Assembly: GCA_905160935.1 (NCBI GenBank)
Contig: CAJHZI010000472.1
Span: forward strand, 2,611,501 to 2,675,500
Reading direction: 5' to 3'
Length of the DNA stretch: 64,000 nucleotides
Source of the DNA: Enchytraeus crypticus
Lineage: Eukaryota; Annelida; Clitellata; Enchytraeida; Enchytraeidae
Part shown: positions 33,797 to 47,000 of the stretch, piece by piece
Layout: the number at the start of each line of letters is the position of its first letter
Numbering within the stretch: position 1 is the first letter of the stretch
Translations under genes and position numbers: made by a program
The notes under the pieces: model-generated
Seen by the model: the letters and a program-made list of their open reading frames with translations, nothing else
Told to the model about the DNA's origin: nothing
Databases searched by the model: none

Positions 33797-34080
33797 ATGA
33801 AATTAAATCAGTGTTGTGTCCGGGTCCCCGTATTTTGACCAAATTGTTTTGAATGATAGGCAAACCGACGACTGCATGTGTCGCAGAAGGCGGCTAAAGC
33901 ACTAAGATCCAAACCATCATCAGTAAGCGCTTTCGATTGGTAAACGCCTAGGCTCCGGAAATTTCTACAAATATTTAAACGAATGGTTGATTGGTGATAT
34001 GGCATACGACAGAGATGAGCGGAGGTCTATTCGTATCCCCGACCCTAATTAAACTGGGATTCAAGGGAAGATGATGACAA
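33797..34080 (-). repeat. Interspersed repeat (family R2), longest copy
   Basis: On the minus strand, tcccttgaatcccagtttaa is followed by aggg-cggggatacgaatag. The same words occur at 42105-42165 and, degraded, at 20860 and 57890, usually after a (CAT)n/(ATC)n tract. An open frame of 65 codons inside (33808-34005) is not recognised. Confidence 0.5.
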
Positions 34081-34152
34081 TGAAAGTGGATAAAATTACA
34101 TTTTACGTTCTCAAAAAGTTCTAGTGTGATGATTATTCGCAAATATATGTAC

Positions 34153-34160
34153 ATACTATA

Positions 34161-34200
<40 letters not shown>

Positions 34201-34445
34201 TTGTGTGTGTGTGTGTGTTTCTCTCTCTAGTGTTATTCTAAGTGGCAGGTTCAATGTACATATTCATACTCAGAGCTTTCATGTTCCATTTAGAGCACTC
34301 CATAGATCAACATGCTAATCTTTTCGCAAAAGGCAATGCCTTATCAATATTTATGTAACATATAGCTTAGGGGAAAAAGCTTCCGAGGTGGTTTCCCATG
34401 GCTTTCCTCAGGCTTGCTTAGAAGATGGACTCGAGGGCTCGATAG
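34153..34445 (+). repeat. (TC)n/(TG)n and R1 family repeat copy
   Basis: After the microsatellite: agtggcaggttcaatgtaca, catgttccatttagagcact, aaaggcaatgcctt and ggtggtttcccatggctttc, in R1 order and orientation. Confidence 0.7.
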
Positions 34446-34949
34446 TTTTAAGTGAGAGCTCATGAACTCTTGATGACTTGCTCCTGAACTCTCGATGGCC
34501 TTTAATGCCGATTTCAATTTCAAAAGCAACAAAATATAGAAATGACGATTAGACCCATTGATGTTAACGGTGGATATATGCAGTCTACCGATGCCGATGA
34601 TCACAATGACTTGAACTAGCTGACTCCAGTCGTGTCTTAAATTTAATCCTTCTTTATTTTCTCAATGTGGTTGCATTATTCAACAACTCGGATATTTACT
34701 TAAAGAAATGCAATGAAACATTAAATTTATTCTCGACTCAATACATTGAGTAATAAATGATTATATAGAGAAGACTAGTTTTATATACACTTGATATACA
34801 TGTAGATGTGATGCACATGTACAATGTATGGCTGCAGTTCTTAAAGCTACAGCCTGAGGTGTAGTGGTAATCTTAACTGATATCTGTATGTAAACTCTAC
34901 CCATTAAAGAAGCAATCCAAGCGGATAATAATAGTAGTCAATTTTCGTT

Positions 34950-35036
34950 CTCTCTCTATCTCTATCTCTCTCTCTCTCTCTCCCTCTCTCTCCCTCTATC
35001 TCTCCCCCTCTCTTTCTGTCTCCCCTTCCCCCTTTC
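34950..35036. repeat. CT-rich low-complexity tract
   Basis: Polypyrimidine stretch of about 85 bp. Confidence 0.9.
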
Positions 35037-35423
35037 TTATTCAGTGTGGTAAAATTTCTTGGACAACGTTGACACTTATTTTAAGTTGGCGAGTAAAGCT
35101 TCAACTTTCTTTCGACTCAAAAAATTTGAGTTATAATTAACTCAAAGAAAATGTTGCATTTGCATAGCCTTGATACTGGTGTGTGATACATAAGGTATAC
35201 AACAATTCCAATCGCATGCCGTGTAAAAGGGGCAGTTAAAGCTGATATTTAAATCTAAAGCCTAGTTACAACCGAACATAAAGATCCATTTTAGCGAATA
35301 CTAAATATCGTATTGTGTCAGCATATTAGCAGAAAATTGTGACGTATTGACAACATAATCCAATACTTTACTCAAAAAGTACATTACACGGATATTAAAA
35401 TTTTAATATGTCTTATATATGGG

Positions 35424-35464
<41 letters not shown>

Positions 35465-35815
35465 CTTCAGTACACTGCCAAGTGGCAGGTTCAAGGTACA
35501 TATTCATACTCAAAGTCTGCTTTCTCGCTCCATAAGAGCACTCCTTAGATCAACAAGTTAAACCCTTCACAAAGTCTATGCCATATCCATACCTTATTTA
35601 GCCTATAGCTTGTAAAAAATATGGCTTCTGAGGTAGTTTCCAGTTGCCTTCCTCAATTAGGTTGATTAATTACCATTTAATTCTGGGGGAAAATATTTCA
35701 AGATGAGGTGGGTCCCCTCTTGCCATCCTCAGCTCCTGCCTTTTGTCGCCTCTTACGTACACGTGGCAGATTGCCTGCGGTTGCCATATTCTGCAGTGGT
35801 CCAACCACACCCGAG
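35424..35815 (+). repeat. (AT)n and R1 family repeat, full-length copy
   Basis: Best preserved copy: gccaagtggcaggttcaagg, ataagagcactccttagatc, tgccttcctcaattaggttg, gatgaggtgggtcccctctt and gtcgcctcttacgtacacgt. It ends near ccaaccacacccgagcacaa. No open frame spans it. Confidence 0.75.
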
Positions 35816-35836
35816 CACAACACACACACGCGCATA

Positions 35837-35900
35837 TATATATATATATATATAATATATATATATATATATTTATATATACATTATATATTTATATATT
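35837..35900. repeat. (AT)n microsatellite
   Basis: AT run immediately 3' of the R1 copy. Confidence 0.9.
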
Positions 35901-36349
35901 GACAGCAATTATGTAAGCTTTTCATAGCTCAACGGACCTGGTGAACATGCTCTGAGAATATGCCTAATTCATACTACTCAGGTTTATTTAATACACTGGA
36001 AGCCTCTGAAAGTGTAAGGCTTAAATTTCTATATACGGATTTAAAACTTAAATGTAGATTTAAATTTTTTACCGATATTTCTTTTAGGTATAATCGGTGA
36101 TGTCAATTGTTTTCATGAGATTCAAATGACAACACAAGATGTATACATCTAATTATTCAGAATTTTCAAGATGTCAAGCTGCCCGTTTAACTTGAAATGG
36201 TCAAACAAAAAAGTTACATTCAAACATATCAGGTTTTATATTAATTATAAACTACCGGTATCCTGATATCTCCAGTTCTAAAGTTTCTGCCTCGACAATG
36301 CTTAATAAAACCTTCAGAGAGTATTAGCTATTTATAAGGATTGTTTCCT

Positions 36350-36625
36350 AAAGTGTTCTGACAAGTGGTAGGACTAAGGTAAAAATTCCTATTCACATGA
36401 TGCCTTCATGTTCCATGCACAGCATTCTATAAAGAATGCGGAGCTAATAAATTCACAGAAGGCTATGCCTTATATCCAATTTAATGTAAATTTAACTTGA
36501 AAAATATTAATTTTTCCTAAGTGGCTTTCCGTTGTTTTCCTCAGTTCTTGCTCAATCGCCCTCTTTTGACATATAGAGCTTACGGTAAGTCTGTTCTTTA
36601 GTGTCCCCGACACAACACGGTGAAC
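36350..36625 (+). repeat. R1 family repeat copy, diverged
   Basis: agtgttctgacaagtggtag, catgttccatgcacagcatt, agaaggctatgcctta and ttccgttgttttcctcag keep the R1 order. The 3' end (tcgccctcttttgac) resembles the 7826 copy. Confidence 0.65.
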
Positions 36626-37854
36626 CTATATGAATAATTTAATTGAAAAGGTTACAGAAAACTAAACGATCAATCTACGTGTATATTCGACAATCAATGT
36701 CAGATTATTGCAAGAAACTTTATAATGTCATGAGTATAAAATACTTTAAATATTTCGTCTAGTACGGCATAATGATATTTCGTTCTATCTAGTGCACTCG
36801 GTTCATAATGATATGTAATTACTTATTTGATAGTAATGGATTCGCGAAGTTGTGTATTTTTAAATTAGCTGTCTGGTCGTTTTTCCATGACCCATCTCAT
36901 ACTAAACAGTTAAGTTCACGTCAGTTTGCTCCTAGCTTTTGATTTTCGTTACTTTCTCTTATAATAATTAACTCCTAATATAGCTAAGAATAAACACATA
37001 TCCCATTACATGTGATAGCTAATCGTATGATGCTGCAAATATTTGAAAATCAGACAAAATCGTTAACTTTTATTGAAAAATTTCCTCTAGTTTTCTGTAA
37101 AAATGGCATCGCCAAACAACACATCCTAATTCATTCATCTGCTCTATCTCACACCTACGATATTAAGACTCAAAACTCTTGTTCCGCTATCAAACGAAAG
37201 CAACTTTAAGAAAAGCCCTACAAGCGAAAAACGAAGACAACTTAACAGATAGAAAAGCACTTCCTTGGAGACAACGAGAATTTACTAGTTATAATAAATC
37301 ATGGATAACTTGATTCAAACTCTAACGAATAAGCTATCAATGAATTTTTATACCCAGTAAAGTTTCATTTATCTCAAAACAATTAGGTTTAAATCTGCTA
37401 AGTTATCTTCATTTTTCACGAGTAGGGCTTAAAGTTGATCCTGCTCCCTGTCATTGCAATCAGAGTAGAATTCAACAAAAATCTCAGTCAGCAGCTTCAT
37501 CAGTCTCTTGCGTTCACAACTTCTCCCGATGAAATGCTCAATGTTCTCTAATCTCTGTCGATCATGTTGAATCAAGTGCTCCCCGGTCTTCCTCTTTTCC
37601 TTTTCGTTGGTTTGGCTTCCAATTAATTGCAGTCTTTGATTATCTATACGCATGCAGCTTTAATAAGTAACCAATAACCACAATAGTCTTGATTTCATTC
37701 CATAAGTAACGACTAATCAAGTTGATATTTTCAACAAGAAGAAAATGAGCTAAGAAGCCAAATCTCCTGTTTTCAAACAATTTAAACAATTTTCAAAATG
37801 TGTCCTAAAACCCTTACACTACAAGCGAATGCGAACAATGTCACTATTGCTGTT
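36626..37854. other. Downstream flank of the SSUH2-like gene
   Basis: A 74-codon minus-strand frame (37429-37653; charged, containing RKRLMKLLTEIFVEFYSD) lies about 200 bp past the SSUH2 stop. No family recognised; it may be 3' UTR. Confidence 0.25.
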
Positions 37855-38001
37855 TCATAAAATCACGCACCCCCAGCAATGTTTCTGAGGATAGTCTGGA
37901 GTATAAACAGCCATTTCCTTTCCATAAACCCAAAATCTTCCTTCAGTGTTGATCCACCCGAAAGAACATTCTGTTACAGCTACAACACGTAACTTCTGTC
38001 T
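37855..38001 (-). CDS. SSUH2: SSUH2-like exon j (terminal)
   Basis: Acceptor atcttgcag; 48 codons and TGA at 37855-37857. It encodes RQKLRVVAVTECSFGW, RFWVYGKEMAVYTPDYPQ and ends HCWGCVIL. The last four residues fit a CaaX prenylation motif (Leu in the X position, geranylgeranyl type). Confidence 0.9.
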   Translation of the reverse strand, partial: RQKLRVVAVTECSFGWINTEGRFWVYGKEMAVYTPDYPQKHCWGCVIL

Positions 38002-38217
38002 CTGCAAGATAATATATCATTAATAAATCAGTAGATAATGTAAAACATAAATAACTAATTAAACAAATCAACCAATACATAAGTAAATCAATAAATTTAT
38101 AAATTGTTCAATCAATCAATGAGCGTTTTTAACTAGAGCCATACTGCTGCAATAAGGTAGTTGTTTTAGTTATAAAATCAACAATTTTCGTGAAATATTT
38201 AATCACTTTTTTCAAAG

Positions 38218-38278
<61 letters not shown>

Positions 38279-41200
38279 TCTCTATCTAGCCTCTCTTATT
38301 TCATCAAGATTAATCAGTAACATAACCAGCAAATTATTATACTTCTACCGGCGAATCTTCTTTCTCTTTCTAGTGTTCTACCAGTTGGTAGGTCTAAGGT
38401 ACATATTCATACTCAGAGTATGCTTTCATGCTCCTTAAAGAGATTTCCATCGATTAGCAACTTAATCCATTAACAAAAGGCTACGCCTTATCCACACATT
38501 GATGTTGTCATTAGCTTGAGAACAACTGGAACTCGACTAAAGACTTCTAATGATAGATTTTACTTGTAATTACTTGTTAAATATATGTATGTATAAAGCA
38601 AACGAGTGAGACAGATTTCACTACTTTACGAGTAACATTAGTTGATATAAATGTACAGGCCTAATTGTGTATAAATGTCATTACGTTACACGACGCTACA
38701 GCCGGCAGTCGTTTGTTGATAAACAATGCATTGAGCACAATGCTAAATACAGGACAAATTATAAAATGTTCCATAAATTGACATTTATATTGGTATTTAC
38801 CCCGTAGAAGCTGATGATAACTTACGGCTGCAAAACATTTTACTATTTCTTAACTTCTATTCGAAGAGAAACACATTGAAAAGAATTATTTTGTGCTTGT
38901 ATGATCAAACTGCTAGGATCGACAAAACAAAAACAGCATTTGTGTGTCAACAAACTGCGTACGGCGTTCACCTTCAAGTATCTGTTTACTTATTTCCTTA
39001 CTTATTTCCTTATTTACTTATTTACTAATATCCTTGTTTACTTATTTGTTTACTTATATTGGCTATATCGTTCAACCTTGACAATGAATTGCCACACTTT
39101 AACGAGGAATTTTTCAACTGCAACTTAATTTATAGAAGTGAGTAACCTGAATTAGAATGCGGGCGTTGCGAGCCTTGTTGAGATGCTGCTGCAGCAGTGT
39201 CTGAGATGCGACACAGAGCTCCTCGTTAGGGTAATCTGTTATTGGATATACCTAAGAAAAAAAAAATATATATATATATACAGGCTGAGCATTAAAAAAT
39301 GACCCCCCTAGCAAAATTGCGATAGTGCAATCAATTTTTGATATTTCGCCTTCAACTTTTAATCGCTTATAGAAGTGGAATTTTACTATTAGCCCTTTTA
39401 ATTTTATGGAAAGATTTTGATAATGGCCGGATCCAAGTTTTACGATAGAAATTGATTTTTTCAAATGACCGGGACACTAGAATTGAAGTTAGATATTTTT
39501 ATATCATCCAAATTAGCTTCCGTGCGACAAAGTGAACACACAAATGAAGTCAAGCTAATTAGATAATGACGTCAAACTGTTGAGCTGAGACCTGGCTCAA
39601 ATCAGTTAATAAATATTGAGAAATCTACTGTAGACTTATTGGGCTCTTAGCTAGATTTTACAATCATTGATTCACACCAACAACAATCTAAATCCTCAAA
39701 TGCACAATATAGCCCAAACTTCATAAAAAAAGATGAGTGGCCTCGTAATTCTCCAGATTTTAATCCACTTGATTTTTATGTCTGGGAAACCATGTTGGAA
39801 ACGTATCGTGCTTTAAAACCCAAACCCAGAAACACAACGGTATTAAAAGCTGTTCTTCGAGAGATCTGGAAAGACCTATCACAGCAGTCTAGAAATAGAG
39901 CAATTTTATTAGTAAGAAAAAGACTTCTGGCCAGCATCAAAGCCCAGAGCGCTCATTTCGAGCACACATTGCTACACAATATAAGAGTCATCATCATCTA
40001 ACGGTTCTTTTCAGGGCTAGCATATTTTCAAAAAGGAATTGATTCTAATTGACTTTTTACTTTGCATGTTAAATGAAAAAAATCAATTTTTTAGTAAAAC
40101 ATGGATAGCTCCGGTTTCTTTAAAAATATTTTTACAAAATTTGGTCAGCTGGTGGAAATATTCCGCTACAAGAGAAATCTTAATTTTCAGGGCGAAATAT
40201 CAAGAATTTACTAATCTATCGTAATTTTTCTAGGGAGTTATTTTTTAATGCGCAGCCTGTAGCATATCAGTCCGAAAGTAGATCTATGAGTGAAAATAAT
40301 TAATAAACGCTACAAATAGCAATTTCACATTCATTCCTAAATTTATTAAATCTTGTAGAAGTCATCGTTAGCAAAGTAAATAAGTAAATTGTATTGTTCT
40401 TCACGGTAAGTCGTCAGTAAAGAAAGCAAATTACTTCATATTACTTGGAATCACCACAATTGCTATAGAGAAAGAGTTACAATTAAAGCGTTTTTATTTT
40501 ATTGTAATACACTGTATGCCGTTACTATAATTTTGTGTTATTATACTGATATTAAAATTTTCTAACAATACAATGATGGTTGCTTTGAACTCTAAAATAC
40601 ATTAACGATATTGTACAATAAATGTTGTAAATGTAGGCCTACCTTTTCACGATTCAAAACAGAATAATATATAATTGTAATTATTGTATACACGAGTATA
40701 TGCAACTACAATATTCTTCATATATCAAAGCATACTGCTCGTAGCAGTGGGAACTAATTTTATTTCCTTCGCCGATTACTTCTAAAGGCAAGATATTTAT
40801 ACAAACAGGACGAGAAATAATTACCTTGGGCTGAGTTTGCTCAAGGACATATTCGCCGGTAACGTTTTTTATTAGCTCGGTAGGGAGATCCGTGTTCTCG
40901 ATTATGTGCTCCGAGAGATTATTCGTGCTGCGGTAATAAAATCAGAAATAACGAGCGACCTATGGATATTAATTGCATAATTTCATTACCATACAAACTA
41001 TGCGATCCATGCATTATTCACACATAATAACTGCGATAGGGTATATAATGATTTTAGTATAAATATACACAAATGGGAGATGATGCACTTAAGGAGGAGA
41101 TAGGAATACACAGACATAAACCTACACAGACCTGTACAGCGCAACCGTTGCTACACAATTAATAAAGCAGGCGCATAGATTGATCAAACGCCAGAATAAT

Positions 41201-41669
41201 AGCGTCTTATTTAGAGATAGGCTGTATTAAAACTAAGGAAATAAAATCGTTCGAGTCCAAACTAGAAACCGTTTTTATTTTAAAAAACTTACCTGTATTC
41301 TAAAGTACCTGTATAGTTTAGCTTAGTTTCAACTTGTACGTAATATTTTAAGTGTTACAATATAGACTTTAAGAATGAAACATGAAATTCGCAAAGCAAG
41401 TTGACTAATGGAAATAAAAAGCTTGCGAAATGCATCAAAAGTTATAAGTATTTTAGATATTTCTAGAATTTAAACATTACTTACTATTCGACGCGCAGTT
41501 TTATATAACATTTCAGGTTTCTGTAGCCCTGACAAATCTTACAAACAACCCTGCCATCCCCTCCGCAGTATGAGCACCTGCAGGGTAATACACATGTGTA
41601 GCAATAATAGAAAAATAAAAAAATAAAAAATACTACTACTACTGCTACTACTACTACTACTACTACTAC

Positions 41670-41701
<32 letters not shown>

Positions 41702-42049
41702 GTATTACAATACAGAGTTTATGAATGAAACATGAAATCTATATCTTCATGCCTATTGCCTTTGAGACCCTGGGCCCCGTCTACTCTGTCGCATCAGACT
41801 TTATTGACGAAATAGGTAGGAGGACCAGCGCCATTACTGGTGATAAGCGCGAAAAAGCTTTTCTTTGGCAGCGACTGTCTATTGCTCTGCAGCGATTCAA
41901 TGCAGTCTGTTTCAGTGGCAGTTTGTCTAATGCGGCTTCCCAGAGTGTAGAGGAATTATTTTATTTTTTAAACTTTTAATTAAATAAAGCCTCTTTTATC
42001 TTTTTTTAGCCCAGGGCCCTTTACAGCCCAGGGCTTATTATAGATTTAT

Positions 42050-42085
<36 letters not shown>

Positions 42086-43566
42086 CGTCATCATCATCGT
42101 CATCACTATCACCATGATCTTCCCTTAAATCCCAGTTTAACTAGGCTCGGGATACGAATGGACATTTACTTTTTATTCATTCGAATAGACCTTCATTTTT
42201 ATGATTCCAACAATAAAAATAATAGTAATAATGATAATATAAAGAATAATAATAATAATAGTAGTATTAGTAATAATAATACTAATAATAATAATACTAA
42301 CAATATTAATAATAACAATAATAATAATAATAATAATAGAATGCACATTCTGCGCTTTAGTCCGAGCTTCTCTAATCCGCGGCTTTTAGACTACGACGAG
42401 GCTCTTAGGCAATGCTTGTGCGCCGATATCAACGCAGGTTTGTCTGATTTGCAGTGGCAGCAAGCCAGTCTACCGGTGAGCAAGGGTGGTCTTGGAATTC
42501 GTCTTGTTTCCCATATCGCGCCTTCAACCTTCTTGGCATCAGCGATGGGAACGAGGCAGTTGCAAGACGCCATCCTTCATAAGTGCTCCCTTTCTGCCGA
42601 TAGATCCATTGACGTTGCGTTGTCAGTTTGGTCCAAAAGCCTCACCTCCAGTGTTCCACCTTCTACCTCAGTCAGTAACCAGAAATCATGGGACCGTCCT
42701 ACAGTGGATCGGATATATACCAGTCTGTTAGAATCCCAGTCCAATGCAGTAGACAGAGCACGACCCCTAGCTGTATCAACCAAAAGAAGCAGCGACTGGC
42801 TTCACGCTCTCCCTGTTGCTTCTTGTAGGATTTTTTTGGACAATGAGGCGATTCGAGTAGCCGTTAGTTTCCGTTTAGGGGCGAAAACTTGCGAGCCTCA
42901 CATGTGCCCCTGCGGTCATGAAGTCGACGCTTTAGGTCTCCACGGTCTCTCCTGCTAACGAAGCTCAGGTAGAATGTCTAGCCAATCACAATTTAAATGA
43001 CTTAATATGGCGAGCAATTTCAAGAGCAGGCATCCCTCCCTCTAAGGAACCAGTTGTCCAGATCAGACGGCAAGCGTCCGGACGGCATGACTTTAGTGCC
43101 CTGGTGCAACGATAAATGTGCCGTATGGGACGTCACGGTCATTGACATTATGGCAAACTCCTACCTGAATACGACTTCAGTCACAGCCGGTGGAGCTGTT
43201 CATGCCGCCTCTAGGAAGTTGGATAAATACCGTGATTTGTCCTTAGGATATGAAGTTGTTTCGGTGGCCATTGAAACTATGGGCCCGATGAATCCCGAAG
43301 GAGTTGACTTTATTAATGGCATAGGCAGACTTATTGCAGAGCAAACCGGCGATAAGCGAGAGACATCTTTTCTTTGGCAAAGGCTTTCCATGAATTTGCA
43401 AAGATTTAATGCAGTCTTCTTCAACAATTCTTTTAAGCCGATTGATGATCTCGAGTAGCCGAGCGGCGATTCAACACGTATTGCTTGAATCGTTTTTATC
43501 AAGCCTCAGGTTCTTTACACTGGGGTAAAAAAAATATTTAAAAATAAAAATAATAATAATAGTAAT

Positions 43567-43602
<36 letters not shown>

Positions 43603-43947
43603 GTCAAGTTGTATTAGTTGAACTAAGTTAGATCTAATGCCATACGCAATTTAACGACAATAAATGTAACTAACTTTACCACTGGAGTTATTGCAATTTC
43701 TGAAATTTAATAGCAATTAATTTAGGAAGAAGTATAACTACTTTCAGCAACCATAGATGCTATGAGTCGCGAAATTAGGCCTACTAGTACCATCGCGTAT
43801 GTAGATGAAGATTGACGGTTGAAATTCTAGCCTAAATTAACGTTTTGATCCTTGGATTTTTCTGATGGAGTGCGAGTAAAGGTAGATTGTGAGTGGGAAA
43901 ATTTACCTTGGACTTGCCATTTTTCAGAACATTAGAGATAGATAGTT

Positions 43948-44000
<53 letters not shown>

Positions 44001-47000
44001 TAGAGAAAGAGAAAGAGAGATTAACCATCTCACTTTCTCTTCTCATATAATAAAACCTTAGCTATTGTGCATGGATCACATGTACATGTATCCCTTAAGC
44101 GGTCAGCCTAAATCATCCATTATGGTTTGTTTCGCCGTCACTCAGAAACAGCTCGTTTGTTTCCACGCAGGGACAAGACATCAGCTCTCATAAAATACTG
44201 CTCTCTATCACTCATATTGATTCATGTACTTATTATTCTTTAGTAGACAGAAGTTACATATAGTGGCCGTAACGGAATGGTTCTTTACAATATACATTGT
44301 ATACTACACACCACATATATACTTACAACTTCATAACTTTCGATACACACGGCTTTACAAATTAATAATAACTCACTGCTAAAAAATTACAGCTTACAGT
44401 TAATAATAATAGTACTGTATCGTTATTGGGAACCGCGATGAATAATTTTTATACTGTCTGGCTGAGATTCGAATCGATTGTCTTCTGCTTATCATTGCAA
44501 GCGCGGTGTCCATGCAGTCAGCCATTTCGCATGTACGTTGATCTAATTCATAAGTACTCCACCATAAGTGCCTTATTTTGCAAGTCCCTGAAATGATGTG
44601 TTTAGGCAAAAAGAGCTTGGGACAAATTAGGGCCCAGTTGGCTTTTCAATCATCAATATAATGGACATATATGGAATATATGATATGGAATTGAATGTAT
44701 GTGGTTTTCAATAATTTTATCTCAGATAATTTATGGATGCAATTAAAATTAACATTTTTTGTTACCTTTTTCTACCAGTACCATGGCAGTGCCAGCAGGT
44801 TTCGACCAGACGCCTACCATGTGGATCAGACTTCCACACTCTCCCGGACCCGCAGCATGTGAGACAGCGCAAGTAGCCTTTACCCATACATCCGTGACAT
44901 CGAATCCAACCCATGGCGGAACAATTGTGGCAACACTGAAAGAACAGTCAAGTAGGTAGGTTGTAGTGTGTTTAAGGTCAAAGTTCAGAAGCACAATGCT
45001 TCCCTACAAGACGACTCGACACACTCGAGCTATCGTCACAATGATTAAAGTAACATTTAGTTACTCTTTATTAATGCAACAGTAAGTTATTCTCATTTTC
45101 AGTCGCAGAACACGCAGGTAGCTAAATAAACAATATTTATTTATTTCACAGTAGTATTTCTCAGGTGTTTATTTCAAATTATTAATCAGTTGATGTTTTA
45201 CTCTAAATACATTACAAATGCGCTTTTTAAGAGAAATACGATAGGATATCCAATTGGCTACTTTATATAAGTAGGCAAATGGTCAGATTTTCTAAAATAC
45301 ACGATTAGAAGCTATATAGGCCTAAATTAAGTGGGGAAAATGAATACTTACAAGGAATGAAAAGGGCCTATTATTTCAAAAACTCCAGAAAGCAAAATAA
45401 CATAATAAGCATCAAATTAATATCCAACTCAGTTAAATTCGCAATTTATTACACACGTGTCTTTTGATATATTCAGTTTAACCCAATATTATGATTCGAA
45501 TGTTAAAAGTTAAAAATAAATTATTTTAGAGTTCAGAATTGTAGAAAATATCTAATATATCATGATTTCTGAGAATAGAAATGAACTTTAAAAATGTACT
45601 TCACCATAGAGCATATAACTTAGTTACTTGCGAAATAAACCAGTAAGCAGAGTATCTGTACGTACATGTAAAATTATGTCTAAATTATTCTTTTTATGAG
45701 ATAGTCATTGCTGACACTGTTCAATTTATGAGCTAGGGCAGATATTTGTTGCATACTTATTTAGATTGGAGGAGGTTTACATCGAAGTATGAGCGGCCAT
45801 ATGCAAGCGACAGACTGTGATTAAGTTTGAAAGAGGTATAAAGCAAGAATCAAACCTCATCGATCTTCGTTGGAGTATTGAAGCTGAGTATATATTAATA
45901 CAGGTTTTTTACGTTCATGAGATTATTAGTTTTAACACTAAAACTAAATACCTAAATACCTAAATAACTAAATACTGGCCGTAGTTACTAGTTTGAGGTT
46001 AAAGCCAGTGGTTAACGTGTAACGTGGGGATTTAGATCTAGAGGGAAGATATACAATTTTCGGGCCCCACTGTAATGCATTTACAGGTCTTCTAGTATCC
46101 AATATGAACCCCCGGCAGTGGAACGCACCTCAGAAAAATTAGAGCTCGGGAACAATTTTCAATGTGGGGGAACTTTCTTTTCTTTTTTCTTTTCTTTTTT
46201 TATTTCTTTTTTCATTTCTTGTCATTTTAATTTTTTCAATTTTATTTTCAATGTGGGGGACGCAATTACCTTGCGTCTCTCCACATTAGGGCTTCCGCAG
46301 ATTAGTGATTAATGTGGGGAACCAAGGAGGATCTTGGGTGAACGTGGTTACCCTGCGTCCCACCACATTAACCACTGGTAAAGGCCGTACTTACAGTGAC
46401 CGTGGCGGTGTGTGGCACCTCGAGGAACCTGACCTCGCTGTGGAACATCTGGGTGGGGTTGCAGTGGATGGCCCAGGGCAATGGTGCCGGCCCTTGAGAT
46501 GGGCCGTCGATCTTCTGCCCTAAAAGTAAAGTTGGTAGAGTATAGATTTTTAGCAAAATATAAAATAAGTAGTTTTTTCAAGTTTAGTATCGTTTATTTG
46601 TTCATCACAGCACAGATTATACAAACAATAGAAACGTGCATGCAGTTAGATAAACAAATAACAATACAAAAGAGGCTATCATAAACAACTTAAAGTTTAA
46701 CGTTCAGCTCAGAAGCCCTAGAGGGTGTCTGAGGTATATCATACAGCGGTACGTTTTATCATAGTAGAGCATAGAATACAGTGAGACGTTATATCATTGC
46801 ATCATGATATACAGTCGTACTGTATTCTAATGTTTACTATGATATAACTTACCGCTGTATTAATAGCTCTACTACGATATACCGTACAGTTGTATTCTAT
46901 GCTATACTATGAGATACCGTACCGGTGAATTTTATTCTTTGCTAGAACCTAACGTAAAGCTCTAATCTATGCTCTAATTATAACATAAAATAAGGGTTTG

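Noticed and set aside
42158-42340. Asn-rich N-terminus of a 266-codon ORF
   Set aside because: An AAT-rich tract that happens to be in frame with the LINE fragment; not part of the retroelement protein.
44749-44994. 81-codon minus-strand ORF at SSUH2 exon f
   Set aside because: Frame-shifted shadow of the exon; the zinc-finger frame fits the splice sites and family.
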